Counted from the stretch's first letter, positions 1 to 8,597 are shown. The stretch: 23,635 bases of DNA from Pseudomonadota bacterium (GCA_021850555.1 JAJZLX010000640.1:1-23635); one strand, 5' to 3'. The notes: a model not told the origin generated them from the sequence alone. Translations and numbers: made by a program.

Positions 1-463
1 ACCTCCGCCTCCTCCGCAGATGGCTGATCAGGCTTCTTTGTGCCCTCGTCGCATGGCTCTCTGCCACAAACCGCTCACCAAGCCTCGGCTTCGCCCACCG
101 CCAGATCACATAGTTCACAGGCGACTCGGTAGGAATTTCGTTCGCCCTAGGGTCCCGGTCGGAGCCGATCGGCGTCCAATCGGGACCCCATCAGAACGCA
201 TGATTAGATTGTCAATTCACGTGCGCACCGTCACGGAGAACAGTCGCACACTGAAGTTCGACAGCCAGGGCTTCGAGACGGAATAGTTGCCGGCCTAGAA
301 CCGCGTTGAACCAGGCCCCTGCGACAGCGCAGCTCTCGCCGGACGAGCTGGGCAGGGTCGATTTGAGAGGCTGCTGCTCGAAGGCGTGTCGTCGGATGCC
401 TGTCGGCCAACTGGGATGGTCAAAGGTCAGATCAGGTGGAAAGGATCTTGCGCTCGGCCCAAG
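1..463. other. Left edge, no convincing gene
   Basis: I see no well-supported gene here. On the minus strand one frame stays open from about 190 to the left edge. It encodes about 63 residues with a natural-looking composition (for example NEIPTESPVNYVIWRWAKP), but it has no good ATG or ribosome binding site and may be a gene fragment cut by the window. A short inverted repeat CAGCTC/GAGCTG lies near 330-350 without a T-run, so it is not a clear terminator. The plus-strand frame from 20 to 286 is Arg/Pro-rich and looks like chance. Confidence 0.4.
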
Positions 464-940
464 CTACTGCGGCCCCTGAAATCCACGCTGCCCAATGGCT
501 GCGAGGACTTTATGGTTGATGTCGCGGCGTTTGCCTAGCTGTGCGGAGGTCAGGCTCCGAAGACGCATCGTATTTTGACAGAAATTGTATTCCCATTCAT
601 TGAGCACGCGGCGCTCGTGGAAAAAGGCGATCGCATCGGCATTCAGGCTCTTGTCTGGGTCTTTCCGTATTCGTTTGATGGCGGTGAAGATCAAATCCGA
701 TCGTAGCCCCAGAAACCGTTTGACACAGATGTTGCCTACGTCAGTCGAGTGGCCGGTGACGCGATTGTGGATGGAGCAGATTTCTATGATCGGGAAGTGG
801 CCACACGGACAGGTTTCTGGCTCATCAGCTTCATGGATCCCGACCAAGCTCCATTCCTTGACGGCGACGTCCCAGCTTCCCGCATTGCTTAGGGGGAGGA
901 TGTGTGCCTTGAGCTGTTGGAGATTATAGCCATCTCCCAT
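464..940 (-). CDS. Hypothetical Cys-motif protein (158 aa), last gene of helicase operon
   Basis: The function is not recognised. The start at 940 is chosen because AGGAGG lies about 8 nt upstream; a longer frame to 1021 would overlap the preceding gene. The protein has a compact Cys set (C44-P-C46, C55, C72) inside ETCPCGHFPIIEIC and DVGNICVKRFLG, which could bind one zinc. The rest is a basic, probably helical C-terminal half. The strongly patterned CxCGH...N-x-x-TG...VGNxCV block looks like a conserved family rather than a chance frame. It sits 11 bp after the zinc-ribbon gene and is probably co-transcribed with it and the HTH-helicase, so a role as an accessory nucleic-acid-binding subunit is an inference. 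No signal peptide or membrane segment is visible, so it is likely cytoplasmic. Confidence 0.72.
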   Translation of the reverse strand: MGDGYNLQQLKAHILPLSNAGSWDVAVKEWSLVGIHEADEPETCPCGHFPIIEICSIHNRVTGHSTDVGNICVKRFLGLRSDLIFTAIKRIRKDPDKSLNADAIAFFHERRVLNEWEYNFCQNTMRLRSLTSAQLGKRRDINHKVLAAIGQRGFQGPQ

Positions 941-951
941 CGCTGTTCCTC

Positions 952-1203
952 CTAGAGCTGACGGAGTTCGTCCAAATCGTCGGCCGTCTGCTTCAAGATC
1001 GCTTCGTAGCAGGTGCTGCATACGCGGCGCTCGGCCGTGAAGGCGCCCCCAAGCTTGGGAATTGCGATGCAGGACGTTCCGGCCGGAATCTCGTCATTGC
1101 ACCGATAGCATTCAGAGCGGCGCTGAACGTCAACGCGGACGGGGCGCCCGCTGGCGCCGCCGATAAGCGATGGCGTTTTCCCTTTAGGAGTTTTCTTGGT
1201 CAT
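952..1203 (-). CDS. Small zinc-ribbon-like protein (83 aa)
   Basis: A small protein with C32-x2-C35, C45 and C62-x2-C65, spaced as expected for a zinc ribbon or treble-clef-like knuckle. The basic N-terminus (MTKKTPKGKTPS) and an acidic helical tail (DDLDELRQL) flank it. ATG at 1203 is preferred over upstream in-frame starts because it overlaps the end of the helicase gene by only 20 bp, as in translational coupling; the extension to 1248 would lie mostly within the helicase reading frame. Zinc binding is inferred from the Cys pattern. The biological role is unknown. Its position between helicase and Cys-motif protein suggests a small accessory subunit. Confidence 0.68.
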   Translation of the reverse strand: MTKKTPKGKTPSLIGGASGRPVRVDVQRRSECYRCNDEIPAGTSCIAIPKLGGAFTAERRVCSTCYEAILKQTADDLDELRQL

Positions 1204-3217
1204 AGTCCGCCTTTGCCTTCCTGACCCTCCTGGCCAACGTCTGGACAAGGTCTTCGAGGTTGTCCAAGACTGATCGAAATTCCTCGATCGAGGCGGCCTG
1301 ACGGTCCTTTCCTAGGCGCTTGTTGATTTCGTGGTTCACCATGGTCAGGGCAGCGATGAAGTTCGACCGCCCGCTCAATTTCAGCGACCGGTATTTGTAA
1401 ATCAGCTCGGTGCCCGCCACCGTTAGCTCGACGTGATTGAGCACAACCGTCGCGAGGCGCTTGGCTTCTTCGTTGAGACGCTTCCGCGCCTCTTCCCACT
1501 CGCGTTGCGGCTGGACCGCAAAAGGTGCGGTCGGCGTGAGCTTGCGCACGGAACTCTTTTGGGCCGCCCGGACCATCTCCTCGACCTTACTGTCGTCGAG
1601 ACCGAGGAGCTTGAACCGCTCGCGCAGGTCGTCGACGATTTGCTGGTCTTCGTGGCTGGTGAAGTCTTCTTCCCACAGGGCATCGACGATCTCATCGTGG
1701 ACTACGACCAGCTCGCCGGCGCGCAACCGCGTCGTGCCGTCCAGCACAGGCTGCGGCGGTTCAGGTTCGTCGCCGCCAATAACCTTGTCCCAGAACGCCT
1801 TATCGTCGTTCTCGAAATCCTTGAACTCCTGGAATCGGGCATCGAGGTTCATGCCCAGATGCGTCACGATGTGGCCGAGGTTGTCGGGGTGACCGGGACT
1901 ATTCTGGACAACGACCCGCATGATGCGGCCCACGAATTGGAGGTACGGTCCGAGTGACCGGAACGGCCGGAAGATCGCAGCAACGCTGAGCTTCGGGTGG
2001 TCGAACCCCTCGCCGAGCATCTGGACCTGGATAATGCAGTCGAGCGTTCCATTGCGGAGAGCCGCGAGGATGGCGGCTTGCTCGTCCTCTCGCTGCTTGC
2101 TGTGGATGACCTCGGCCGTGAACCCACGCTCCCTGTAGAGCGAACTGATTTGTCGGGCGTGATTGATCGAGCACGCGACGGCGATGAGCTGATGTTGGGT
2201 CCCGGTTTGGCGGAGCTGCTCCAGCCGTTCGAGGCTGGTGTCGACGATATGCCGATTGCACAGCGACGCCAGCGCGACCCCGCGGCTGAACCACTCCTCT
2301 TCCTTGAGCTTCATCACCTCATCAAGCGTGTAGGCGCGGCCGCGCTCGTCAGCGAAGCCAAGCTCGATTGTCGAGGGAGCGACGTAGGTCGACTTCAGGC
2401 GCTTGATGTAACCCTTGAGGGTCGCGTTTCGGAACGGGTAGCGGTAGACCAATTCGCCATCGAGTTCCTGCCGGTCGCTACGAAACGGTGTTGCGGTGAG
2501 CAGGATCACCTTTGCCTGGTTGAATCGCTCAATCACCCGCTGCCAGCTCGCGGCCGCGCTGTGATGCGCCTCGTCGACGATGATCATGTCGAAGAAGTTG
2601 TCGGGGAACTGGTTCAGCCACTTGTCGAGGTCCGTGGCGAGCTGCTGCACGTTGGTGATGACGACGTGTGACCTGGTCGCGACGGTAATGTTGCCGGTGT
2701 CGAGCGTGGTCGCCAGCGGGCCGGAGATCATCTGGTCGGCGGTGAGCACAGCCGCCTTTCGCCAGAAGCATTTCTGGCGATTGGTGACATCCATCGCCTC
2801 GTAGAGGCCCTGCTTGATAGTCAGGTTGGGGGCGATGACAAGGACGCGGCCTTGCGCAAGGCCGAGCGGCAACAATGATGCCAACCCCGTTTTGCCGCAG
2901 CCAACCGGAATCTGCAGGATGGCTTTGTTCTTCCCGGCCCGGAAGAATTCGTAAGTGCGTAGGTAACCCTCGCGCTGTGGATCGCGGAGCTCGTCGTTAC
3001 CCTCGATCTTGAATTCGATGTCAGTGAAGAACGATTGTACGGGCCGGTGGCCACGCATCCATGCGTCCAGGCCCGCTTTCTCAAACGTCCACTTCTTCCC
3101 GACTTTGCGGGCGGGAATAGTGCCCTCCCGAGCCATCCCATAGAGCACGGTTTTACCGACGCCGATGTAGGTGGCGGTTTCCTCCAGGGAGAGCCAGTTT
3201 TCTTCAAGAGCAGCCAT
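1184..3217 (-). CDS. HTH-SF2 DEAH helicase (677 aa)
   Basis: An ATP-dependent SF2 helicase/translocase with a DNA-binding N-terminus. Residues about 8-55 (SLEETATYIGVGKTVLYGM) form an excisionase/MerR-type helix-turn-helix. The helicase core follows: Walker A PVGCGKT at 104-110, DEAH at 215-218, TAT motif III at 241-243, GEGFDHP motif V at 402-408 and QFVGRIMR motif VI at 427-434. All catalytic motifs are intact. The architecture resembles the SSL2/type III restriction-like helicases found in defence loci. The C-terminal 200 residues are helical, charged and unassigned. ATG at 3217 is chosen; the frame runs on to a TTG at 3250, which would add 11 residues of no recognised domain. It heads a leftward operon with two small Cys proteins and is divergent from gajA. 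Helicase activity is well supported; the defence role is inferred from context. Confidence 0.88.
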   Translation of the reverse strand: MAALEENWLSLEETATYIGVGKTVLYGMAREGTIPARKVGKKWTFEKAGLDAWMRGHRPVQSFFTDIEFKIEGNDELRDPQREGYLRTYEFFRAGKNKAILQIPVGCGKTGLASLLPLGLAQGRVLVIAPNLTIKQGLYEAMDVTNRQKCFWRKAAVLTADQMISGPLATTLDTGNITVATRSHVVITNVQQLATDLDKWLNQFPDNFFDMIIVDEAHHSAAASWQRVIERFNQAKVILLTATPFRSDRQELDGELVYRYPFRNATLKGYIKRLKSTYVAPSTIELGFADERGRAYTLDEVMKLKEEEWFSRGVALASLCNRHIVDTSLERLEQLRQTGTQHQLIAVACSINHARQISSLYRERGFTAEVIHSKQREDEQAAILAALRNGTLDCIIQVQMLGEGFDHPKLSVAAIFRPFRSLGPYLQFVGRIMRVVVQNSPGHPDNLGHIVTHLGMNLDARFQEFKDFENDDKAFWDKVIGGDEPEPPQPVLDGTTRLRAGELVVVHDEIVDALWEEDFTSHEDQQIVDDLRERFKLLGLDDSKVEEMVRAAQKSSVRKLTPTAPFAVQPQREWEEARKRLNEEAKRLATVVLNHVELTVAGTELIYKYRSLKLSGRSNFIAALTMVNHEINKRLGKDRQAASIEEFRSVLDNLEDLVQTLARRVRKAKADYDQENS

Positions 3218-3234
3218 TGCACACCATCGTTTAA

Positions 3235-3256
3235 TGCCATATGATAGCAAATGGCA
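3235..3256. promoter_or_regulatory. Inverted repeat in divergent helicase/gajA control region
   Basis: TGCCAT and ATGGCA are perfect 6-bp arms separated by 10 nt, 18 bp upstream of the helicase ATG and between the two divergent defence operons. It could be an operator for the HTH protein encoded next door. That is inference only; 6-bp arms can arise by chance. Confidence 0.3.
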
Positions 3257-3358
3257 GATACAGATGCAAGGGATACTGCCTGGCGTGAGGAAATGCAGTC
3301 GCTTGGTGTTGTGGTTGGGCCTAAGGGGCCTTCCGACGTGCCGAGTCGCCGCCGTTGA
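3251..3358 (+). CDS. Possible 35-codon leader ORF upstream of gajA
   Basis: A short frame starts at an ATG (MADTDARDTAWREEM), continues with LGVVVGPKGPSD and ends at TGA 44 bp before the gajA start. The composition looks natural for the first part of a soluble protein, but there is no clear Shine-Dalgarno sequence. It could be a leader peptide, the 5' remnant of a lost gene, or chance. It is listed because it fills most of the 185-bp divergent region. Confidence 0.22.
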   Translation: MADTDARDTAWREEMQSLGVVVGPKGPSDVPSRRR

Positions 3359-3402
3359 AGGATGTCAGCAAGCCGAAATGGAATAGCGAATAGGGGTGGG
3401 AC

Positions 3403-5187
3403 GTGCGCATCTCGCGAATAAAGATCAGCAACTTCGCCAACTTCTCGGAAATCGACGTCGAGACGGGCGAGAGCATCGTCATCGTCGGCGAGAACAAGGT
3501 CGGCAAGAGCAACTTCGTCCGAGCCTTGCAGTTGATCTTGGATCCGGGCCTTTCCGAGCGTGATCGCCAGCTCGGGCTCGAGCATTTCTGGGACGGCCTT
3601 GAGGAAGACAAGCTCGGCGAAACCATCGAGATCGCGGTTGATCTGACCGACTTCACGGACGATCCGCGGCTGATGGCGCATCTCAATGACTGCGTGGTCG
3701 ATCCTGGCCCGCCGATGGTCGCCAGGCTTACATACCGCTTTCAGCCGAAGACCAATCTTGGACGCGATCCGCAGAGCTTGGCCGACTATGAGTATATCAT
3801 CTTCGGCGGTGACGATCCCGAGATGGCCATCGGTCCGTCGCTGCGGCGGATGCTGCCTCTCGATGTTCAGGTTGCACTACGCGATGCCGAGAAAGATTTG
3901 TCGAGCTGGCGCAACTCGCCGCTGAGGCCGCTGATTGAGGAACTCGGCACTTCCCTGGACGAGGATGCGCGCGCGGAAATTCAGGAGCAGGTCAACCAGG
4001 CTCAGGCCGAACTTGTCAGCCACGACGAAGTGGTCGCTACGGCAGAGCGGATCAGCGAGCGGCTGATCGCTATTGCTGGCGAACAGCATGCCGTGCCGTT
4101 GACGCTTGGCCTCGCACCGACGCGAGTCGACGCGCTGCTGCGGAGCCTGCGTCTACTGATCGACAACGGTGCGCGCGGCATTCCGGACGCCAGCCTTGGT
4201 ACCGCCAATCTTATCTTCTTGGCGCTTAAGAGCCTCGAACTCGATCGTCTTGTGGCAGACGGCGAGCGAGATCACACATTTTTTGTCGTCGAGGAGCCGG
4301 AAGCCCATCTCCATCCGCACGTCCAACGTCTCGTGTATCGGTATTTCCTGGGCAGCGGTGGCGACGACGGCGAGGACGCGCCGCCGCTCACCACGATCTT
4401 GACGACGCACTCGCCGCATATCGCAAGTGTGACCCCGATCCGTTCCATCGTGTTGCTCCGTCATAACGCAGCGGCGAATGCGACGATCGCGGTTTCGACG
4501 GCGACGGCCCCACTCAGCGAGCGCGATGAGGCGGATCTCCAGCGGTACATTGATGTGAGCCGCGGCGAGATCTTCTTTGCTCGGGGCGTGATTCTCGTCG
4601 AAGGCGACGCCGAGAGGTTCCTGGTGCCAGCTTTTGCAGAAGCGCTGGATATCCCTCTCGACATGCTCGGCATTACTGTCTGCTCGGTCGCCGGCACAAA
4701 TTTCACGCCCTACGTCAAACTGCTGGGTCCCCAGGGCTTGAACATCCCCCACGTCATCCTGACGGACCGCGATCCGAATGGGACAAGCCATCCGCGCGTT
4801 CGTCGGCGACTGATCAATCTGCTGGAGTTGCGGGAAGAGGGCGTCAACTACCGGCGTTTGGATGCAGATGCCGTGATCGCCCGTGCCGAACCGTTCGGCT
4901 ACTTTGTCAACAGCAACACGCTGGAGCCGGAGCTATTCACCGGCGGGCTCGCTGAGGCCATGCAGGAGGTGATTGGGGAGGAGCTTTCTATTGGCAACGA
5001 CACGCGGGAGGAACTGCAAGGATGGGTGGACGATCCTGACACGCTCGACGAGGACGCGCTGATTGCGCTCATCGAACGGATCGGCAAGGGACGCTTCGCC
5101 CAGGCGCTCGCCCCTAGCGTTGCCGCTGAGACCTGTCCGGATTACATGCGGCAGGCGCTGGAGTACATCCGCGATGCCCTTGCGTAG
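3403..5187 (+). CDS. gajA: Gabija protein GajA-like OLD-family ATPase-nuclease
   Basis: An OLD-family endonuclease: ABC-type ATPase plus TOPRIM nuclease. Residues 1-35 carry the Rad50/RecF-like start (ISNFANF) and Walker A GENKVGKS at 29-36. A helical insertion spans about 150-230, followed by a signature-like region (PDASLGTANL, 261-270), Walker B FFVVEEPEAHLHP at 293-305 and the H-loop TTHSPH. The TOPRIM domain starts near 395, with its catalytic Glu in VEGDAE (E400) and DxD in LTDRD (D455, D457), all present. The length of 594 aa fits GajA. The start is GTG at 3403 behind a purine-rich GGGGTGGG. It overlaps gajB by 14 nt. In known Gabija systems GajA forms the nucleolytic core and is controlled by nucleotide levels. 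Assignment as Gabija rests on the OLD plus UvrD pair; a generic OLD-family system is the alternative. Confidence 0.88.
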   Translation: MRISRIKISNFANFSEIDVETGESIVIVGENKVGKSNFVRALQLILDPGLSERDRQLGLEHFWDGLEEDKLGETIEIAVDLTDFTDDPRLMAHLNDCVVDPGPPMVARLTYRFQPKTNLGRDPQSLADYEYIIFGGDDPEMAIGPSLRRMLPLDVQVALRDAEKDLSSWRNSPLRPLIEELGTSLDEDARAEIQEQVNQAQAELVSHDEVVATAERISERLIAIAGEQHAVPLTLGLAPTRVDALLRSLRLLIDNGARGIPDASLGTANLIFLALKSLELDRLVADGERDHTFFVVEEPEAHLHPHVQRLVYRYFLGSGGDDGEDAPPLTTILTTHSPHIASVTPIRSIVLLRHNAAANATIAVSTATAPLSERDEADLQRYIDVSRGEIFFARGVILVEGDAERFLVPAFAEALDIPLDMLGITVCSVAGTNFTPYVKLLGPQGLNIPHVILTDRDPNGTSHPRVRRRLINLLELREEGVNYRRLDADAVIARAEPFGYFVNSNTLEPELFTGGLAEAMQEVIGEELSIGNDTREELQGWVDDPDTLDEDALIALIERIGKGRFAQALAPSVAAETCPDYMRQALEYIRDALA

Positions 5188-6991
5188 CGTCAGCGCGGCG
5201 TACCTCGCCCAAGCGGCCGACCTTTCCGGCAATCCAGGGCAGCAAGCGGCCTACGACTCCACAGGCAACTGCATCGTGCTAGCTGGGCCCGGCAGCGGCA
5301 AGACCAAGACGCTGGTGCTGAAGCTTGCCCGGATCATGGCAGAGGACGTGCGCGCGCCACGCGGAGCGGCGTGCATTACCTATAGTCAGGAATGCGCACG
5401 CGAGCTGACGCGTCGTCTGGAGCGGCTAGGCCTCCGCGAGGCGCCCAATCTCTTCATCGGCACGGTGCATGGTTTCTGCCTGCGGCATCTCCTCATGCCG
5501 TATGGTCGACTGGCGGATCTGCCGGTGGCGTTCCCGCTCACCGTCGCCACGCAGCGACAGAGCGACCAGGCGATGAAGCGCATCGGCGACCGTCTGTTCG
5601 GCGTTGGCCACCCCAATAAGCCCATGGACCTTGGACGGCATCGACGGTCCGTCCTCGACAGGACGTCGGTCGCTTGGACAAGCGAAGGGGAACTCGCTGC
5701 GTGGGCAGAGGGATACGAAGCAGAACTGCGCCGCTTGGGCCTCATCGACTTCGATGACCTCGTGGTCTTCGGGCAACGTCTGGTTTCGGAGCATGACTGG
5801 GTGCTCCCGCTGCTTCAGGCGAAATTTCCGGTGCTCGCGGTAGATGAGTATCAGGACCTCGGGGTCGCCTTGCATCGGATCGTCAAGCGCGTCGCCTTCG
5901 ATGGCGGCGTCCGGCTCTTTGCGGTGGGAGACCCCGACCAGTCGATCTACGGCTTCACCGGCGCCGACGGAGCGCTGTTGCAGGAGCTTGCCGAGCGAGA
6001 CGATGTCGAGCGAGTTCAGTTGCAGCTTAACTATCGCTCGGCATCGCGCATCGTCAGCGCATCCGAGTTGGTGCTGGGCGAAGTCCGCGGCTACCAGTCC
6101 AACGACCCGGATCGGCAAGCGGTCATCGAATTCGTTGAGTGTGACGAGGGCCTCGAGGGGCAGGCCGCCCACGCGGTCGCCGAGATCATTCCGGCAGCTC
6201 TCGCTGCCAAACCCGGGCGCGCGCTCGGTGACATCGCTATCCTCTATCGAGACTATCGGGCCGGAGACGTCGTGGCGGAAGCTGTCTCCGCCGCAGGGTT
6301 CAATTTCGTCCGCGTGGACACCGCGGCACCTTACCGCAAAGTCGCGCTCACGAGCTGGATCGAGGATTGCGCAGCGTGGTGCGCCGGCGGCTGGCGCGAG
6401 GCCCGGCCACAGTTGCGTGGCCTGCTAGATCGCTGGCTCGGATTTCATCGCGCACGGATCTCCGAAGCCCAGGCCCGGGACGAGTGCCAGCGCCTGACGC
6501 AGCTTCTGTGGTCCCGTCGCGTCGAGGAAGGACTGGCTAGGGACTTCGTCGCCGGCGTGCGAGCTGGCATGCTCGACGCGCTTATGGTGGCCGAGCCGGG
6601 TCTTGCCGATCAGCGCGAGCAGGTGGACCGCATGTCGGCGGCCCTCGCAGAGGGAGGAGTGCTCGCCGACCTCGACCTGGCTAGCCTCGGGGGACGCGAC
6701 GGGTCGCCGCTACATCTAAACCTGCTGACACTGCACTCCGCGAAGGGGTGTGAGTATGACGTGGTGATTATGGTTGGCCTCGACCTCGGTAGCCTCCCCT
6801 GGCGCAACGAGTTGCCGGCGGCCCGCCGAGAAAGCCGGCGGCTCTTCTATGTCGGCCTCACGCGCGCGCGGGACGAAATCCACATGCTCTATTCGGGCTT
6901 CGTCGATACCGGCCGCGGGAGGATGTATTGGGGTCGCTCGCCTTTCTTGAATGAGCTGGAAGCGCGGATGGAGGAGGCGGAGGACGAATAA
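5174..6991 (+). CDS. gajB: Gabija protein GajB-like UvrD/PcrA-family helicase
   Basis: A superfamily 1A helicase of 605 aa. The motifs seen are Walker A GPGSGKT at 38-44, motif II DEYQD at 224-228, motif III GDPDQSIYGF at 252-261, motif IV NYRS at 286-289, motif V TLHSAKGCEYD at 519-529 and motif VI RRLFYVGLTRAR at 555-566. All are intact, so ATP-dependent unwinding or DNA-end sensing is expected. ATG at 5174 is chosen because it overlaps the gajA stop by 14 nt and gives a normal UvrD N-terminus (GNPGQQAAYD); a longer frame begins at 5063 but would lie inside gajA. It is larger than the roughly 500-aa GajB of Bacillus, with more sequence between motifs IV and V. In characterised Gabija, GajB docks on the GajA tetramer. 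The next gene starts 3 bp after its stop, implying a shared transcript. Confidence 0.88.
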   Translation: MPLRSVSAAYLAQAADLSGNPGQQAAYDSTGNCIVLAGPGSGKTKTLVLKLARIMAEDVRAPRGAACITYSQECARELTRRLERLGLREAPNLFIGTVHGFCLRHLLMPYGRLADLPVAFPLTVATQRQSDQAMKRIGDRLFGVGHPNKPMDLGRHRRSVLDRTSVAWTSEGELAAWAEGYEAELRRLGLIDFDDLVVFGQRLVSEHDWVLPLLQAKFPVLAVDEYQDLGVALHRIVKRVAFDGGVRLFAVGDPDQSIYGFTGADGALLQELAERDDVERVQLQLNYRSASRIVSASELVLGEVRGYQSNDPDRQAVIEFVECDEGLEGQAAHAVAEIIPAALAAKPGRALGDIAILYRDYRAGDVVAEAVSAAGFNFVRVDTAAPYRKVALTSWIEDCAAWCAGGWREARPQLRGLLDRWLGFHRARISEAQARDECQRLTQLLWSRRVEEGLARDFVAGVRAGMLDALMVAEPGLADQREQVDRMSAALAEGGVLADLDLASLGGRDGSPLHLNLLTLHSAKGCEYDVVIMVGLDLGSLPWRNELPAARRESRRLFYVGLTRARDEIHMLYSGFVDTGRGRMYWGRSPFLNELEARMEEAEDE

Positions 6992-6994
6992 TCG

Positions 6995-7909
6995 ATGCTG
7001 TCATTTCGTGAAGCCCAGGCGGTCGAAGACCTAGCCGACCTCCTCTACGATTTTCTTCCTGGAAGCGGGAACAATAGAACGGCCTTTCCGCTTGCGGCTG
7101 TGCAAGCCGGTGTCGGTGATCTATGGAATCCGGGTAGCAAACGCTCGGCGATCGTTCAGCTTCTGACAGCCACCCTCGAACAGCGCCGTTCTTCCTTTAC
7201 CAAGCTGATCGTGGTGATCGTCCGACAAGCGATGACCTACCGTCGCGGCAAGGGCAATCCACTGACTCGCGAGGAAATTGATCGGCTAAACGGCCTTTTG
7301 CCCGCGGTGGAATTCAAGATTCGGGACCTACTCGACCCCGGCTTCCTCAGCACCTTCGGTGCGCCGAAGAAAGAAGAGCCGGCGCCGCAGGCAACGACGA
7401 CATTGAGTGCGGCAAAAGCCCAGGAGCTCGCTACGCTGCTCGTGGAGATTACAGGGCTAGACCCGCAGACGCGGGGACTTCGTTTCGAGAACTTTCTCAA
7501 TGAATTGTTTGCAGGGTTTGGGCTGGCGCCGCGCGGCTCATTCCGACTTGTCGGCGAGCAAATCGACGGGAGTTTCAGGCTGCATGGTCAGACGTATCTT
7601 GTAGAAGCGAAATGGCACGGGCCAAAGATCGGTTTCGGAGACTTAATGACCTTCTCCGGCAAGGTTGGTGGCAAAGCGTCGTGGTCCCGCGGCCTCTTCG
7701 TGAGCAACTCGGGGTTCACGACCGAGGGGCTTGAGGCGTTTACGCGAGGCCGGCAGACAAATCTCATCTGTGCCGACGGACTGGACCTCTACGAGGTCTT
7801 GTCACGTCGGGTGTCGCTGATCGACGTGCTCGACGAGAAGGCGCGCCGCGCGGCTGAGACCAATCGTGCCTTTGTTGCCGTTCGCGATCTTGGGCTCCCT
7901 GGCACTTGA
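6995..7909 (+). CDS. Mrr-like PD-(D/E)XK restriction endonuclease, third gene of the Gabija-like operon
   Basis: A 304-aa two-part protein. Residues 140-265 form a restriction-endonuclease-like fold with [10 protein letters not shown] (E165), GEQIDG (D191) and YLVEAKW (E204-A-K206), followed by [12 protein letters not shown] and an [13 protein letters not shown] strand-helix. This is the PD-(D/E)XK arrangement of Mrr-cat and related nucleases, with all catalytic residues present. Residues 1-115 are a helical N-terminal domain ([20 protein letters not shown]) of no family I can name; a Pro/Ala/Glu-rich linker at 123-138 separates the two. ATG at 6995 lies 3 bp after the gajB stop, so it is very likely translated from the gajAB mRNA. 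Canonical Gabija has two genes, so this nuclease is an addition. DNA cleavage is well supported; its role with GajAB is inferred. Confidence 0.85.
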   Translation: MLSFREAQAVEDLADLLYDFLPGSGNNRTAFPLAAVQAGVGDLWNPGSKRSAIVQLLTATLEQRRSSFTKLIVVIVRQAMTYRRGKGNPLTREEIDRLNGLLPAVEFKIRDLLDPGFLSTFGAPKKEEPAPQATTTLSAAKAQELATLLVEITGLDPQTRGLRFENFLNELFAGFGLAPRGSFRLVGEQIDGSFRLHGQTYLVEAKWHGPKIGFGDLMTFSGKVGGKASWSRGLFVSNSGFTTEGLEAFTRGRQTNLICADGLDLYEVLSRRVSLIDVLDEKARRAAETNRAFVAVRDLGLPGT

Positions 7910-7935
7910 GACGGTGAGTGAAGGGCACGGACGGT

Positions 7936-8451
7936 TCATGGCGGTGGATAGAGGTGGGTGATCCAAAATGCGCACGCCTCCACAACCTCCAGCGCCATGC
8001 CTGGCGAATGAATGTCGGAAGTGCCGTGGGAAAGGCCATTTCGCAGGGCTATCAAGGCCTCGATGGGATCGGTCAAAGCGTTGGCGCCCGGCGTAAGCGG
8101 GGGTAGGACGCCACCCTTCCTTGCTCGATCGACGAGATTGCGCAGCGTGCCGCGCGCGGCGGCCCCATGGCCGTGGAGGCGATGTTTCAGCGTCAGCTCG
8201 AACGCACCGAAGGCCTGCACCTCACCGACAACAAACAGGTCATAGTCGAAGAAGGCGTAGATGATGGTGTTCCGAGCGCGGTCGAAGGCGGCGCTGACCT
8301 CGTCCGGCACGGCGTCGCTGATATTGATGTTCGCGATCGCTCCATGATGGTCGGCAAGCGTCATTCGCCGGGCGATGCCGCCCTGAACGACGCACAGGTC
8401 GGCGAAACGGGGATCGGGCTTCAAAATGTCGTCGAGGGACTTGAAGGGCAT
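7936..8451 (-). CDS. HEPN-like hypothetical protein (171 aa)
   Basis: A mostly helical small protein with RNGLSH at 137-142, which matches the R-x4-H active-site motif of HEPN RNases. It follows PIEALIALRNGLSHG, the typical context of the motif near a helix end. A helix containing ARNTIIYAFFDYDLFVVGEVQAF at about 59-81 may be the first core helix. ATG at 8451 is the first start after an in-frame stop and has AGGA upstream. It lies downstream of the DUF3800-like/TcmP genes on the same strand, after a gap of about 150 bp, and converges on the nuclease gene 26 bp away. RNase or toxin activity is inferred from the motif only; binding-only HEPN proteins also exist. Confidence 0.65.
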   Translation of the reverse strand: MPFKSLDDILKPDPRFADLCVVQGGIARRMTLADHHGAIANINISDAVPDEVSAAFDRARNTIIYAFFDYDLFVVGEVQAFGAFELTLKHRLHGHGAAARGTLRNLVDRARKGGVLPPLTPGANALTDPIEALIALRNGLSHGTSDIHSPGMALEVVEACAFWITHLYPPP

Positions 8452-8597
8452 TCGTCGATCCTGTCCTCACGCCGCTTACGTAAGTGCCCAACCTGTATAC
8501 AGCCAGCGGGACTTCCTCCGTTTTCTTCGCTGGATCGACACCTTTCTGCTCGAATTCCCTGGCGTCCAGCAAGCCCTCACCCTGGCGGTCGGCAAAT

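Noticed and set aside
1997..2671. Plus-strand ORF of 224 codons opposite the HTH-helicase
   Set aside because: Antisense shadow of the helicase motifs; composition rich in Arg, Val and Glu without motifs.
2821..3681. Minus-strand ORF of 286 codons spanning the helicase/gajA divergent region
   Set aside because: It overlaps both well-supported genes in other frames and crosses the control region; no motifs.
7909..7936. Intrinsic terminator between the convergent nuclease and HEPN genes
   Set aside because: The 26-bp gap has no stem-loop with a T-run on either strand.
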